Of a stretch of 64,000 bases of DNA, positions 45,170 to 52,806 are shown in pieces. Source of the stretch: Caenimonas sedimenti. Lineage in GTDB: Bacteria; Pseudomonadota; Gammaproteobacteria; Burkholderiales; Burkholderiaceae_C. The notes under the pieces are model-generated. The model was not told the DNA's origin. It saw nothing but the letters and a program-made list of their open reading frames with translations, and ran no database searches. The DNA lies in NCBI RefSeq assembly GCF_007833165.1, contig NZ_VOBQ01000003.1, positions 186,001 through 250,000 of the forward strand, read 5' to 3'. Position numbers and translations under genes: made by a program. Position 1 is the first letter of the stretch. Each line of letters begins with the position of its first letter.

Positions 45170-45204
45170 CGCATCGCCAGAAATAGCGTTGGCAGGCCCT
45201 GACC

Positions 45205-46350
45205 ATGGCTTCTCGCCCGCTGCCCGGGCCGGACGAACTCTACGATTCGGCGCCATGCGGCCTGCTGCTGGCAGGCGCCAGGGGCGAGATCCTGGATGTC
45301 AACAGCACCCTGTGCCGCTGGTTGAAATGCCGCAAGGAAGACCTGGTCGGCGTTGCGCGTTTCCAGGACCTGCTCACCATGGGCGGGCGCATCTTCTACC
45401 AGACCCACCTGGCACCGCTGGTGCGGATGCAGGGCTCCGTGGCCGAGGTGAAGCTGGAACTGCGTTGCCAGCCCGCGCCGATCCCCGTGATGGTGAACCT
45501 GGCCGAGCGGGCCTGGCAGGGTGAGCGCCTGATGCACGTCGCCGTCTTCGTCGCCGAGGATCGCCACAAGTACGAGCGCGAACTGCTGCTGCAACGCCGG
45601 CGCGCCGAAGACCTGGCCACCCAGCACGCGCAGGACCAGACCGATCTCGCCGTGGCGCGCGCGCAGGCGGAGGACCGCGCGCTGTTTGCCGAGCAGATGG
45701 TCGGCATCGTGAGCCATGACCTGCGCAACCCGCTGTCGGCCATCCACATGAGTGCGGTGCTGATGGGGATGGGCACGTTGTCGGACACCCAGCGGACCGC
45801 GCTCGCCCGCGTCGAACGTTCCGTCGGGCGCGCCGAACGGCTGATCGCGGACCTCCTGGACTTCACCCAGGCGCGGCTGGGCAAAGGCATCTCGGTGCGC
45901 CTCGTCAGGGTGGACCTGAACGAAGTGGTGGCGGACTGCATCGGTGAGTTGAGTGCGGCGTTTCCGGAGCGCCGCATTGTTCATGCGGGTTCAGCCGTCG
46001 CCTGCCAGGCCGATGCGGACCGCATCGCGCAGGCCCTCGGCAACCTGGTCGCGAACGCCGCGCACTATGGCTCGCCGGACAGCCCCGTGACCGTGACGGT
46101 CGCCCGGCAGGAGGGGCGCTGCATGCTGTCCATCCACAACCATGGCGACCCCATCCCGCCCGCGTTGCGCGATGCGCTCTTCGAACCCATGATCCGGGGC
46201 ACCACCAAGGTGGCGCAGGCGCGCGGCGTCGGTCTGGGCCTGTACATCGTGCGCGAGATCGCCAAGGCCCATGGCGGATCCGTGCAGGTCGAATCGGAAG
46301 CCGAACGCGGCACGACATTCACGCTCTCGCTCCCGCTCGCCGGGCCATGA
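45205..46350 (+). CDS. PAS domain sensor histidine kinase next to rsbQ
   Basis: Soluble kinase of 381 residues. A PAS domain occupies about residues 10-125 (SAPCGLLLAGARGEILDVN), a coiled coil 125-160, HisKA 165-235 with the phosphorylated histidine in VSHDLRNPLSAIH, and the ATPase domain 260-380 (VANAAHYG, GVGLGLYIVREIAKAHGG). No receiver or membrane segment. The ATG at 45205 sits 2 bases after the palindromic element and has no recognisable ribosome binding site of its own. Its PAS-plus-RsbQ pairing recalls RsbP-RsbQ, with a kinase in place of the phosphatase. The partner regulator is not adjacent. Confidence 0.88.
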   Translation: MASRPLPGPDELYDSAPCGLLLAGARGEILDVNSTLCRWLKCRKEDLVGVARFQDLLTMGGRIFYQTHLAPLVRMQGSVAEVKLELRCQPAPIPVMVNLAERAWQGERLMHVAVFVAEDRHKYERELLLQRRRAEDLATQHAQDQTDLAVARAQAEDRALFAEQMVGIVSHDLRNPLSAIHMSAVLMGMGTLSDTQRTALARVERSVGRAERLIADLLDFTQARLGKGISVRLVRVDLNEVVADCIGELSAAFPERRIVHAGSAVACQADADRIAQALGNLVANAAHYGSPDSPVTVTVARQEGRCMLSIHNHGDPIPPALRDALFEPMIRGTTKVAQARGVGLGLYIVREIAKAHGGSVQVESEAERGTTFTLSLPLAGP

Positions 46351-47657
46351 GGCACACCCCGATGCATCTTCCTTCCTCTTGCCTCGCCGTCCTCGTGACG
46401 TTCGCCCTGGCGGCCTGTGGCGGTGGCGGCGGCAGCGGTGGCGGCCCGGCCGACCCCACCGCAACGCGCGGCGCGCTGCTGGAACCCCCTGTCCAGGTGG
46501 GCACATCCACGGCCACAGCGCTGGGCAACGGCGCCCGCTGCGACGTCCGCGTCCTGGCGCTGAACTACCGGACGCCCGGCGTGGATGGCGCCGCGTCGAA
46601 TGCATCGGCCGCGCTGCTGCTGCCGGCGGGGGCGTGCGCGGCGCAGAGCCATCCGCTCGTCGCCTACGCGCGCAGCACCGAAGTGAACCGGGCGCGCACG
46701 CTGGCGGACACCGCCGACCGGGAGACGGCGATGCTGGCCGCGACCTATGCCGGCCACGGCTATGCCGTCGTAGCCATCGACTATCTCGGTTTCGCCAAGT
46801 CCACGCATGCTTTCCACCCGTACCTGCATGCGGACAGCGAGGCCACGACGCTCGTCGACGCGATCCGCGCCGCCCGCAACGCCTCCGCCCTGCAAGGCGC
46901 CGCGTTGTCCGGCAAGGTCATGCTGGCCGGCTACTCGCAGGGGGCGCACGCGTCGATGGCGGCGCAACGGCAGATCGAGCAATCGCACGCCGGCGAGATC
47001 AACCTGGTGGCAGGCGCGCACCTGGCCGGCCCTTACAACCTCTCCGGCCTGCTCGCGAGCGGCGCCGACATCACAGGGGTCCAGTACTTCCTGCCGTTCC
47101 TCGTGACCAGCTGGCAGAAGATCTACGGCAACGCCTATGCCGACGTGCGCCAGGCTTTCCGCGATCCCTATGCCGCCTACATCGAGTCGCTGCTGCCCCA
47201 TCCGACGCACACCTTCGAGTCCCTGCGGACCAGCGGGCTGCTGCCCGGCTCCGACGTGTCGGCAAGGCAGGCGCGCGACCTGCTGTTCCAGCCGGCCTAC
47301 CTGGCGGCCATGCAGACCGACCCGGCGCATCCGCTGCGTGTGGCGGCACGAAGGAACGACTTGCTGGGCTGGTCACCGCGTGCGCGCACATTGCTGTGCG
47401 GCGGCGCCGCCGACCCCACGGTCTCGCCAGCCTTGCACCAGAACGTGCTCAAGGCCGACTTCGACAGCCGCGGCGTCACCACGGTGAGCTCGGTCGATGT
47501 CGATGCGGCCATCCGCGCCGCCCATGGCACCAACGGCCAGGCACCCGCGGACCCGGCCAGCCCCGCCCATGCAGCGTACTTCGCCGCGTACCACACGGAT
47601 TTCGAACCGCCGCTTTGCCACGGCCAGGCCCGCGCGCTCTTCGACACGCTCCGCTAA
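46347..47657 (+). CDS. Lipoprotein with alpha/beta hydrolase fold
   Basis: A 436-residue protein with a lipoprotein signal peptide (lipobox LAAC near residue 24) followed by a glycine-serine linker, so it should be anchored to the outer membrane. The body is a secretory-lipase-like hydrolase: HGYAVVAIDYLGFAKS near residue 137 and the nucleophile elbow AGYSQGAHAS near 193. An aspartate (GGAADPTVS) and a late histidine complete a plausible triad. It overlaps the kinase stop codon (ATGA), so the signalling genes and this hydrolase form one unit. Substrate unknown. Confidence 0.82.
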   Translation: MRHTPMHLPSSCLAVLVTFALAACGGGGGSGGGPADPTATRGALLEPPVQVGTSTATALGNGARCDVRVLALNYRTPGVDGAASNASAALLLPAGACAAQSHPLVAYARSTEVNRARTLADTADRETAMLAATYAGHGYAVVAIDYLGFAKSTHAFHPYLHADSEATTLVDAIRAARNASALQGAALSGKVMLAGYSQGAHASMAAQRQIEQSHAGEINLVAGAHLAGPYNLSGLLASGADITGVQYFLPFLVTSWQKIYGNAYADVRQAFRDPYAAYIESLLPHPTHTFESLRTSGLLPGSDVSARQARDLLFQPAYLAAMQTDPAHPLRVAARRNDLLGWSPRARTLLCGGAADPTVSPALHQNVLKADFDSRGVTTVSSVDVDAAIRAAHGTNGQAPADPASPAHAAYFAAYHTDFEPPLCHGQARALFDTLR

Positions 47658-47678
47658 TTGGGGTCAGATTCCAATTTC
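47656..47678. repeat. Short REP-like motif
   Basis: AATTGGGGTCAGATTCCAATTT: a 6-base inverted repeat AATTGG / CCAATT around GGTCAGATT, overlapping the hydrolase stop codon. The GGGGTCAGA(T/G)TC wording resembles short motifs I recall near REP-associated transposases in proteobacteria; no such transposase is present here. Confidence 0.4.
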
Positions 47679-47722
47679 CCTGCTGCCAGCTTCATTGCGC
47701 CGCCGGTGCAAGAATGCGGCGG

Positions 47723-48538
47723 ATGAAAACCCAGCAAGCAAAGGCGCAGCGCTTCGAACAGCTGCACGCGGGCACCCAGTGCTTCCTCATTCCCAACCCG
47801 TGGGACACCGGCTCGGCCCGCCTGCTGGAGCACATGGGGTTCGAGGCGCTGGCGTCCACCAGCGCCGGGTTCGCGTTCTCGCGCGGCAAGCCCGACATGA
47901 GCGTCACGCGCGAGGAGAAGATGCTGCACCTGCGCGAGCTGTGCGCCGCGACGAACCTGCCGGTCAGCGCCGATCTCGAGAACGGTTACGGGCACAAGCC
48001 GGAAGACGCGGCAGAGACGATCCGGCAGGCTGCGCTGGCCGGCGTCGTCGGCGGCTCCATCGAGGATTCGACTGGCGACGCGGCCAACCCGATCTACGAC
48101 ATCGACGCGGCCACCGACCGGATTCGCGCGGCGGTCGCGGCGGCGCGATCAACCGGCTTCAAGTTCATGCTCACGGCGCGTGCCGAGAACCACCTGTGGG
48201 GCCGCAACGACCTGCCGGACACGATCCGCCGGCTGCAGGCCTACCAGGAGGCCGGCGCGGACGTGCTGTTCGCGCCCGGCCTGAAGACGCTCGAGGACAT
48301 CCGCACGGTGCTCGCCGCCATCGACCGGCCGCTCAACGTCATCATGGGCAGCGTGCCGCTCACCCTGGCGCAGCTGCAGGAAGCCGGCGTGCGCCGCCTG
48401 AGCGTGGGCGGCTCCCTCGCGCGGGTCGCCTACGGGTCGATGATGGCGGCCGCCAGGAAAATGCTGGAGCAGGGCGACTTTGCTTTCGCCAAGGACATGC
48501 CGCCCCACAAGGTCTTCAACGACATCTTCAAGGGTTGA
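47723..48538 (+). CDS. Isocitrate lyase/PEP mutase family enzyme
   Basis: A 271-residue TIM-barrel lyase of the phosphoenolpyruvate mutase/methylisocitrate lyase superfamily. Features are IPNPWDTGSARLLE near residue 23, DLENGYG near 86 (acidic metal site), GSIEDSTGD near 115 and RAENHLWG near 153. The residue set after the DLENGYG motif fits the oxaloacetate decarboxylase or carboxyphosphonoenolpyruvate-like branch more than true isocitrate lyase; the reaction cannot be fixed. An in-frame ATG at 47714 is an alternative start. Transcribed alone. Confidence 0.85.
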   Translation: MKTQQAKAQRFEQLHAGTQCFLIPNPWDTGSARLLEHMGFEALASTSAGFAFSRGKPDMSVTREEKMLHLRELCAATNLPVSADLENGYGHKPEDAAETIRQAALAGVVGGSIEDSTGDAANPIYDIDAATDRIRAAVAAARSTGFKFMLTARAENHLWGRNDLPDTIRRLQAYQEAGADVLFAPGLKTLEDIRTVLAAIDRPLNVIMGSVPLTLAQLQEAGVRRLSVGGSLARVAYGSMMAAARKMLEQGDFAFAKDMPPHKVFNDIFKG

Positions 48539-48589
48539 CCGGCGCGCCACGCGTGCCCGCGCGGTGCGACCGTCGATCGCGGCCTGGAC

Positions 48590-49375
48590 CTAAGGTTTGG
48601 CGCCGGCGCCCATGTGCGCCGAATACAGCTTCTGCATGCCGCCCAGCCAGCGGTCGTAGTCCTGGCCCTTGTTCAGGAAGTACTTGGCCACCTCGGGGTG
48701 GGGCAGGGCGAGGAACTTCTCCTCGCGCATGGTCTGGGTCACGACTTCCGCCACCTGCTCGGGCGTGAGGACGCCGTCAAGCCCGGCCGAACCGGTCCCG
48801 CCGGCGGTCATGTCCGTCTGCACCGACTGCGGACACAGGCAGGACACGCGAACGCCCTGGCGCCCATAGGCGATGCGCAGCCATTCCGCGATGGCGACCG
48901 CCGCGTGCTTGGTGACGCCGTAGGGTGCCGATTCCACGATGTTCAGCAGCCCCGCCGCTGAAGCCGTGATCACGAAATAGCCTTCGCCGCGGGCCACCAT
49001 CTCGGGCACCACGGCGCGTGCCGCCCAGATGTGGGCCATCCCGTGCACCTGCCACATCTTGTCCCACAAGGCATCCTCGAGGTCGATGCCGCCCGGCTTG
49101 CCGAGGATCCCCGCATTCGAGAAGTAGATGTCGACCTGGCCGAAACGCTCGCGCGTGGCGTGGACGAGCTGCTGGATGTCGGCCTCCCGGCTGACGTCGC
49201 ATTTCATCGCCACCGCTTGCGCGCCAATGCCCGCCGCGACGCCCTGCGCGCGCTCGAGGTTCAGGTCGGCCACGACGACGCCGCGTGCGCCCTGCCGCGC
49301 CCAATGCTGGGCCATCCCCGCGCCGATGCCGCTCGCGCCGCCGGTGACGATGGCCACCTTGTCCCGAATTTCCAT
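48590..49375 (-). CDS. Short-chain dehydrogenase/reductase
   Basis: A 261-residue classical SDR. The NAD(P) motif is TGGASGIGAGM near residue 11, NAG is near residue 86, and the active site is Ser near 137 (ITASAAG) with YGVTK (Tyr151, Lys155). An acidic residue after the second strand (VADLNLERA) favours NAD. The ATG at 49375 follows GAGGTCAAC and gives MEIRDKVAIVTGG. The substrate cannot be deduced. It is convergent with the PEP mutase-family gene. Confidence 0.88.
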   Translation of the reverse strand: MEIRDKVAIVTGGASGIGAGMAQHWARQGARGVVVADLNLERAQGVAAGIGAQAVAMKCDVSREADIQQLVHATRERFGQVDIYFSNAGILGKPGGIDLEDALWDKMWQVHGMAHIWAARAVVPEMVARGEGYFVITASAAGLLNIVESAPYGVTKHAAVAIAEWLRIAYGRQGVRVSCLCPQSVQTDMTAGGTGSAGLDGVLTPEQVAEVVTQTMREEKFLALPHPEVAKYFLNKGQDYDRWLGGMQKLYSAHMGAGAKP

Positions 49376-49441
49376 GTTGACCTCCAGTCGCCCCAAGTAT
49401 GGCGTGGCGGTGCAGGCGCGCCAGCCGCCCAAGTGACAGCA

Positions 49442-49482
49442 GCGTCCTACAGGCGCCGTGGTTGAGCCTTCCTAGGATGAAT
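49442..49482 (+). promoter_or_regulatory. CCTAC-type promoter candidate before the DUF3606 gene
   Basis: GCGTCCTAC at 49442-49450 and CTAGGATGAA at 49472-49481, 21 bases apart. CCTAC ends 58 bases before the start codon. The same arrangement precedes the genes at 49831 and 44132. Confidence 0.35.
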
Positions 49483-49508
49483 TTTTGCAAACGATCAGGA
49501 GATTTCCC

Positions 49509-49688
49509 ATGTCCGACGACAAGACCCAATCCGGCGGCCAGGACCGCGAACGCGTCAACGTCAACCAGGAGTACGAATTGCGTGACTGGGCCAACAGCCT
49601 CAACACGACCCCGGAGCGCCTGAAGGAAGCCGTGCAGGCCGTGGGGGACCGCGCCGAGAAAGTCCGCGAGTACTTGCGGGGCAAGTAA
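49509..49688 (+). CDS. DUF3606 family protein
   Basis: A 59-residue charged protein matching DUF3606: MSDDKTQSGGQDRERVNVNQ (cited by its DRERVNVNQEYE core), a tryptophan (RDWANSLN) and the helical AVQAVGDRAEKVREYL end. The family is common in Burkholderiales and often sits among stress-related genes; no function is established. ATG at 49509 follows CAGGAGATTTCCC. Single-gene unit. Confidence 0.88.
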   Translation: MSDDKTQSGGQDRERVNVNQEYELRDWANSLNTTPERLKEAVQAVGDRAEKVREYLRGK

Positions 49689-49761
49689 GCGGCCGGCGCG
49701 CGCTGCGCCGGGGGCGCGCCTGCATGCGACGGGTGCGGCCTCCGACACCAGCGCGACGATG

Positions 49762-49800
49762 GCGTCCTACGCCGCGGTCCGCGCCGAATGGCGAACATGG
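49762..49800 (+). promoter_or_regulatory. CCTAC-type promoter candidate before the 49831 gene
   Basis: GCGTCCTAC at 49762-49770, 60 bases before the start codon at 49831, followed 21 bases later by GAACATGG. Its position argues that the longer frame opening at 49759 is not the coding start. Confidence 0.35.
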
Positions 49801-49830
49801 CATCCAGTGAAAACACACGGAGTACCCGAC

Positions 49831-50295
49831 ATGACCGCCGCAACGCAGGACACGCAGACCGATTACTGGCACGACCAAGCGGACGAGCCGCGGATCTGCG
49901 TCGACGCCCGCATCGATCCGCACGTGCATGAGGCCTACTGGCAGAGCGTGTATTGGGGTGAGTCCTACTACCGCCGGGAATACGACTTCGAAGACTACGC
50001 GCCCGCCTACTGCGTCGGCTACATCGGCTACGCTCAGTACGGCGGCTGTTTCGACGACGCTGAAAAGTCCCTGTGCGCGAACTGGTTCCGCATCAAGGGC
50101 GGTTCACGGTTGAGCGTCGAAGAAGCCCTGCAAGCCATCCGTGCCGCCTGGGCGCACGCGGAGCAGGCCGAACGCGGCGCCGCGACGGCGACGCGCGAGG
50201 AAGCGGAAGACGAAGCCGAACTGCTGGAACTCGCGGGCAGCGTGATCGCCAGCCGCCGGGCGCCGGCGGGCCGGCGGGCGATGGCTACGGCTTGA
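49831..50295 (+). CDS. Aromatic-rich conserved hypothetical protein
   Basis: About 154 residues from ATG 49831. The first half is striking for tyrosine, tryptophan and acidic residues (AYWQSVYWGESYYRREYDFE) and resembles surface-type or hydration proteins in composition only. The second half is helical (SVEEALQAIRAAWAHAEQAE). No signal peptide or membrane segment. An upstream in-frame ATG at 49759 overlaps the likely promoter. It ends by overlapping the convergent NUDIX gene by 11 bases. Function unknown. Confidence 0.7.
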   Translation: MTAATQDTQTDYWHDQADEPRICVDARIDPHVHEAYWQSVYWGESYYRREYDFEDYAPAYCVGYIGYAQYGGCFDDAEKSLCANWFRIKGGSRLSVEEALQAIRAAWAHAEQAERGAATATREEAEDEAELLELAGSVIASRRAPAGRRAMATA

Positions 50296-50755
50296 GCGAA
50301 AGCGATCGGGTCAGCGCGTCCAGGAAGGGCGCCTGGCCCGGGATGAGCTTGTAGCGGGCCTCATCGAGCCCAAACCACGCGACCCGGTCGATCTCGGGGA
50401 ACGACTGTTGCCGCCCGGACCGGGGCGGCCATTCCATTTCGAAGAGATCGCTGCGCAGGGCGGCCGGGTCGGCATTGCCTTCGAAGGCCCAGGCGCTGAT
50501 GCGCTTGCCGCTTTTTTGCCGGACTTCACCCAGAGGCTCGAACGGAGGCTGGCAAGGGAAGCCGGTTTCCTCCACGAATTCACGGCAGGCGGCCTCCAGC
50601 GGCGCTTCGGTCTCGTCGTATTCACCCTTGGGCAACGTCCAGGCGCCGAGGTCCTTGCGGGCCCAGAAGGGCCCGCCCGGATGGGCCAGCAGCACTTCGA
50701 CGGCATCGCCTTGGCGGCGATACATCAGCAAACCGGCGCTGCGGGGAATGGCCAC
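50285..50755 (-). CDS. NUDIX hydrolase
   Basis: A 156-residue hydrolase of nucleoside diphosphates linked to another moiety. The NUDIX box is complete: it begins GEYDETEAP and ends CREFVEETGF, so the metal-binding glutamates are in place. The N-terminus (AGLLMYRRQGDAVEVLLAHPGG) matches the group of small MutT/diadenosine-type enzymes. Substrate undetermined. Confidence 0.9.
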   Translation of the reverse strand: MAIPRSAGLLMYRRQGDAVEVLLAHPGGPFWARKDLGAWTLPKGEYDETEAPLEAACREFVEETGFPCQPPFEPLGEVRQKSGKRISAWAFEGNADPAALRSDLFEMEWPPRSGRQQSFPEIDRVAWFGLDEARYKLIPGQAPFLDALTRSLSLKP

Positions 50756-50764
50756 GTACGCAGT

Positions 50765-50953
50765 CTACGTCGGCAGGGCGGGAGGCAGGTTGTCCGCGGA
50801 GTCTTCGTCGGTGAGGTCGAACCCCTGCTGCTTGCGCTTGCGGATCAGCGCTTCCAGGGCCGTATTGGAACCTTCGCCGCTGCGCGCCGCCCGGTCACCT
50901 CCGGTGGAGCCGTCTTCAGCCGGCGGGAGTTTGCTCTTGCCGTCCTTTGTCAT
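50765..50953 (-). CDS. Small acidic disordered protein A
   Basis: A 62-residue, charged, low-hydrophobicity protein (MTKDGKSKLPPAEDGSTGG). It resembles its upstream neighbour in a core SGEG..NTALEALIRKRKQQGFDLTDED, so the two look like diverged tandem copies. The ATG at 50953 overlaps the stop codon of protein B (ATGA). Function unknown; disorder suggests a stress or regulatory role but nothing confirms it. Confidence 0.55.
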   Translation of the reverse strand: MTKDGKSKLPPAEDGSTGGDRAARSGEGSNTALEALIRKRKQQGFDLTDEDSADNLPPALPT

Positions 50954-51144
50954 TGGCCGGGCCCCCCGGACGGGTCTTCGTTGTCGCCCGTCAGGCGGCG
51001 ATGCTGCTTGGTCTGGGTCTTCAGTTGCGCGAGCGCGCTCGCGGCGCCCTCGCCGGAGCTTCCGGCATGTTCCTGCTCCGAGCCGGAGGACGGCTGCTCC
51101 TGGCCCCCGCCGGTATCCTGTCTTGAATCGCTGGCGCTGCTCAT
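50950..51144 (-). CDS. Small acidic disordered protein B
   Basis: A 64-residue protein rich in Ser, Gly, Gln and Glu (MSSASDSRQDTGGGQEQ), with a core SGEGAASALAQLKTQTKQ and LTGDNEDPSGG end, similar to protein A. Translationally coupled to it. No hydrophobic segment. Confidence 0.55.
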   Translation of the reverse strand: MSSASDSRQDTGGGQEQPSSGSEQEHAGSSGEGAASALAQLKTQTKQHRRLTGDNEDPSGGPGQ

Positions 51145-51213
51145 GTTTCTTCCCTGCCGGAATGCAGTCCCGGCCCATGCGGCGATTCTGGAAAAATGGC
51201 TGAGGCTGGCCGG

Positions 51214-52029
51214 TCAGAAAGCTGATGCGCGTGGTGTAGGAAGACTTCCAATGCCGAGTTCACCCAGCCCGGCGGCCCGCTGGACTTCCACCCGGATTTC
51301 CTCGGTCAGGCGCGCCTTCAGCTGCATGAATTCGGGCGCGGTTTTCATCGCATAGTGCCGCGGGTGCGGCAGCGGCACCGGCAGGTCGCATTTGATGCGG
51401 CCGGGCCGCGCGCTCATGACCACCGCGCGGTTGCCCATGAAGATGGCTTCGTCGATGTCGTGGGTGACGAACAGCACCGTCTTCTGTTCGGCCTCCCAGA
51501 TGCCCTGCAGCAATTCCTGCATCAGTTCGCGGGTCTGGTGGTCCAGCGCGCCGAAAGGTTCGTCCATCAGCAGGATGCGGGGTGCGTTGGCCAGCGCACG
51601 GGCCAGGGCGGTGCGCTGCTGCATGCCGCCGGAGAGCTGCTTCGGGAAGTGGTTCTCGAATCCGTTCAGCCCCACCTTGGCGATGAACTGGCGGGCCAGC
51701 GCGTGCTGGTCGGCCAGCGGCATGCCTTTCTCGCGCAGGCCGAAGCACACGTTCTGCAGCACCGTGAGCCAGGGGAACAGCGTGTAGCTCTGGAAGACCA
51801 TGCCACGGTCGGCGCCCGGCCCGGCCACCGGTTTGCCGTCCAGGGCGATGCTGCCGGTCGTGGGGCTGTCCAGCCCGGCCACCATGCGCAGCAAGGTGCT
51901 CTTGCCGCAGCCGGAGGGGCCGAGGATGGTGATGAAGTCGTTCTCTTCGACCTGCAGATCGGTCGCCTGCAGGGCCACTGTGCCGCCGGTGAAAGTCTTG
52001 GAGACCCCGGAAATATGGAGAACGCTCAT
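51214..52029 (-). CDS. ABC transporter ATP-binding protein, nitrate/taurine type
   Basis: A 271-residue ATPase of the NitT/TauT family. Walker A is GPSGCGKST near residue 37, the Q loop is VFQSYTLFPW, the signature is LSGGMQQRTALARAL near 135 and Walker B is ILLMDEPFGALD near 157, with the H-loop TVLFVTHD. The ATG at 52029 overlaps the permease stop codon (ATGA). It is the last gene of the hutU-side arm, so the transporter probably serves histidine or an intermediate of its breakdown. That substrate is an inference from position. Confidence 0.93.
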   Translation of the reverse strand: MSVLHISGVSKTFTGGTVALQATDLQVEENDFITILGPSGCGKSTLLRMVAGLDSPTTGSIALDGKPVAGPGADRGMVFQSYTLFPWLTVLQNVCFGLREKGMPLADQHALARQFIAKVGLNGFENHFPKQLSGGMQQRTALARALANAPRILLMDEPFGALDHQTRELMQELLQGIWEAEQKTVLFVTHDIDEAIFMGNRAVVMSARPGRIKCDLPVPLPHPRHYAMKTAPEFMQLKARLTEEIRVEVQRAAGLGELGIGSLPTPRASAF

Positions 52030-52805
52030 CTGGACAGCTGCGCCCACGGGTAGAGTTTGCGGTTGAAGGCCTTGAAGGCGAAGTCGGTCACCAGGCCGAT
52101 GAGGCCGATGACGATGATGCCGAAGATGATCTGGTCGGTGGCCAGCAGCGACTGGCTGTCGGTGATCATGTGCCCGATGCCGCTGGACGCGCCGATCAGC
52201 TCCGCCACGATCACGTAGGTCCAGGCCCAGCCCAGCACCATGCGCAGGGTCTCCGCAATTTCCGGCGCGCTGGAAGGAAGCAGCACGCGCGTGACAATGC
52301 CGCGGTCGCCGGCGCCCAGCGTGTAGGCGGCCTCGACCAGGTCGCGCCGGGTGTTGCCCACGCTTACCGCGACCATCAGCACCAGCTGGAAAAAAGAGCC
52401 GATGAAGATGACCGCCAGCTTCTGCGCCTCGCCGATGCCCGCCCAGAGGATCAGGAGCGGGATGAAGGCCGAGGCCGGCAGGTAGCGCGCGAAGCTCACG
52501 AACGGCTCGAAGAAGGCTTCGATGGGCTTGTAGGCGCCCATCAGCACGCCGAGCGGAACCGCGAGCACCGCGGCGATCGCGAAGCCGCCGAACACCCGCC
52601 AGATGGTCATGCCGATGTCCTTGGCGAAGCCCTGCTTGAGGAGCAGGTCATAGCCGGACTTCACCATGGTGATGGGGTCGGCGAGGAAGGTCTTGGAGAC
52701 GAACCCGCCCAGCGTGGCGGCAGCCCACACGGCGACGAACAGCACGAAGAAGCCGACCCCCAGCGCGATGCGCGTGCCGGGGGCGACGGGTTGCAGGGGG
52801 CGCAA
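52026..52805 (-). CDS. ABC transporter permease, nitrate/taurine type
   Basis: A 259-residue membrane protein with about six segments and the EAA-type coupling motif in EAAYTLGAGDRGIVTRVLLP (residue 165 onward, cited by EAAYTLGAG). The chosen TTG at 52805 follows the binding-protein stop codon by one base; it lacks an evident ribosome binding site, so the true start may be a few codons downstream. Forms the channel of the transporter with the ATPase encoded next. Confidence 0.9.
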   Translation of the reverse strand: MRPLQPVAPGTRIALGVGFFVLFVAVWAAATLGGFVSKTFLADPITMVKSGYDLLLKQGFAKDIGMTIWRVFGGFAIAAVLAVPLGVLMGAYKPIEAFFEPFVSFARYLPASAFIPLLILWAGIGEAQKLAVIFIGSFFQLVLMVAVSVGNTRRDLVEAAYTLGAGDRGIVTRVLLPSSAPEIAETLRMVLGWAWTYVIVAELIGASSGIGHMITDSQSLLATDQIIFGIIVIGLIGLVTDFAFKAFNRKLYPWAQLSR

Positions 52806-52806
52806 G

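Larger units (their letters stand above)
44932..45202. mobile_element. Self-complementary 271-base element with 33-base terminal inverted repeats
   Basis: The outer arms 44932-44964 and 45170-45202 are inverted copies of 33 bases with one mismatch, beginning TCAGGGCCTGCCAACGC. Inside them lie two further hairpins end to end, so the whole unit can fold as a three-way junction. It encodes no credible protein, starts 2 bases after the rsbQ stop codon and ends 2 bases before the kinase ATG. No clear target duplication is visible. It resembles a miniature inverted-repeat element, but could equally be a structured RNA between two cotranscribed genes. No second copy was noticed in the window. Confidence 0.75.

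Noticed and set aside
44960-45202. An 80-codon open frame inside the palindromic element
   Set aside because: It is fully contained in inverted-repeat sequence, has no ribosome binding site and no protein-like pattern.
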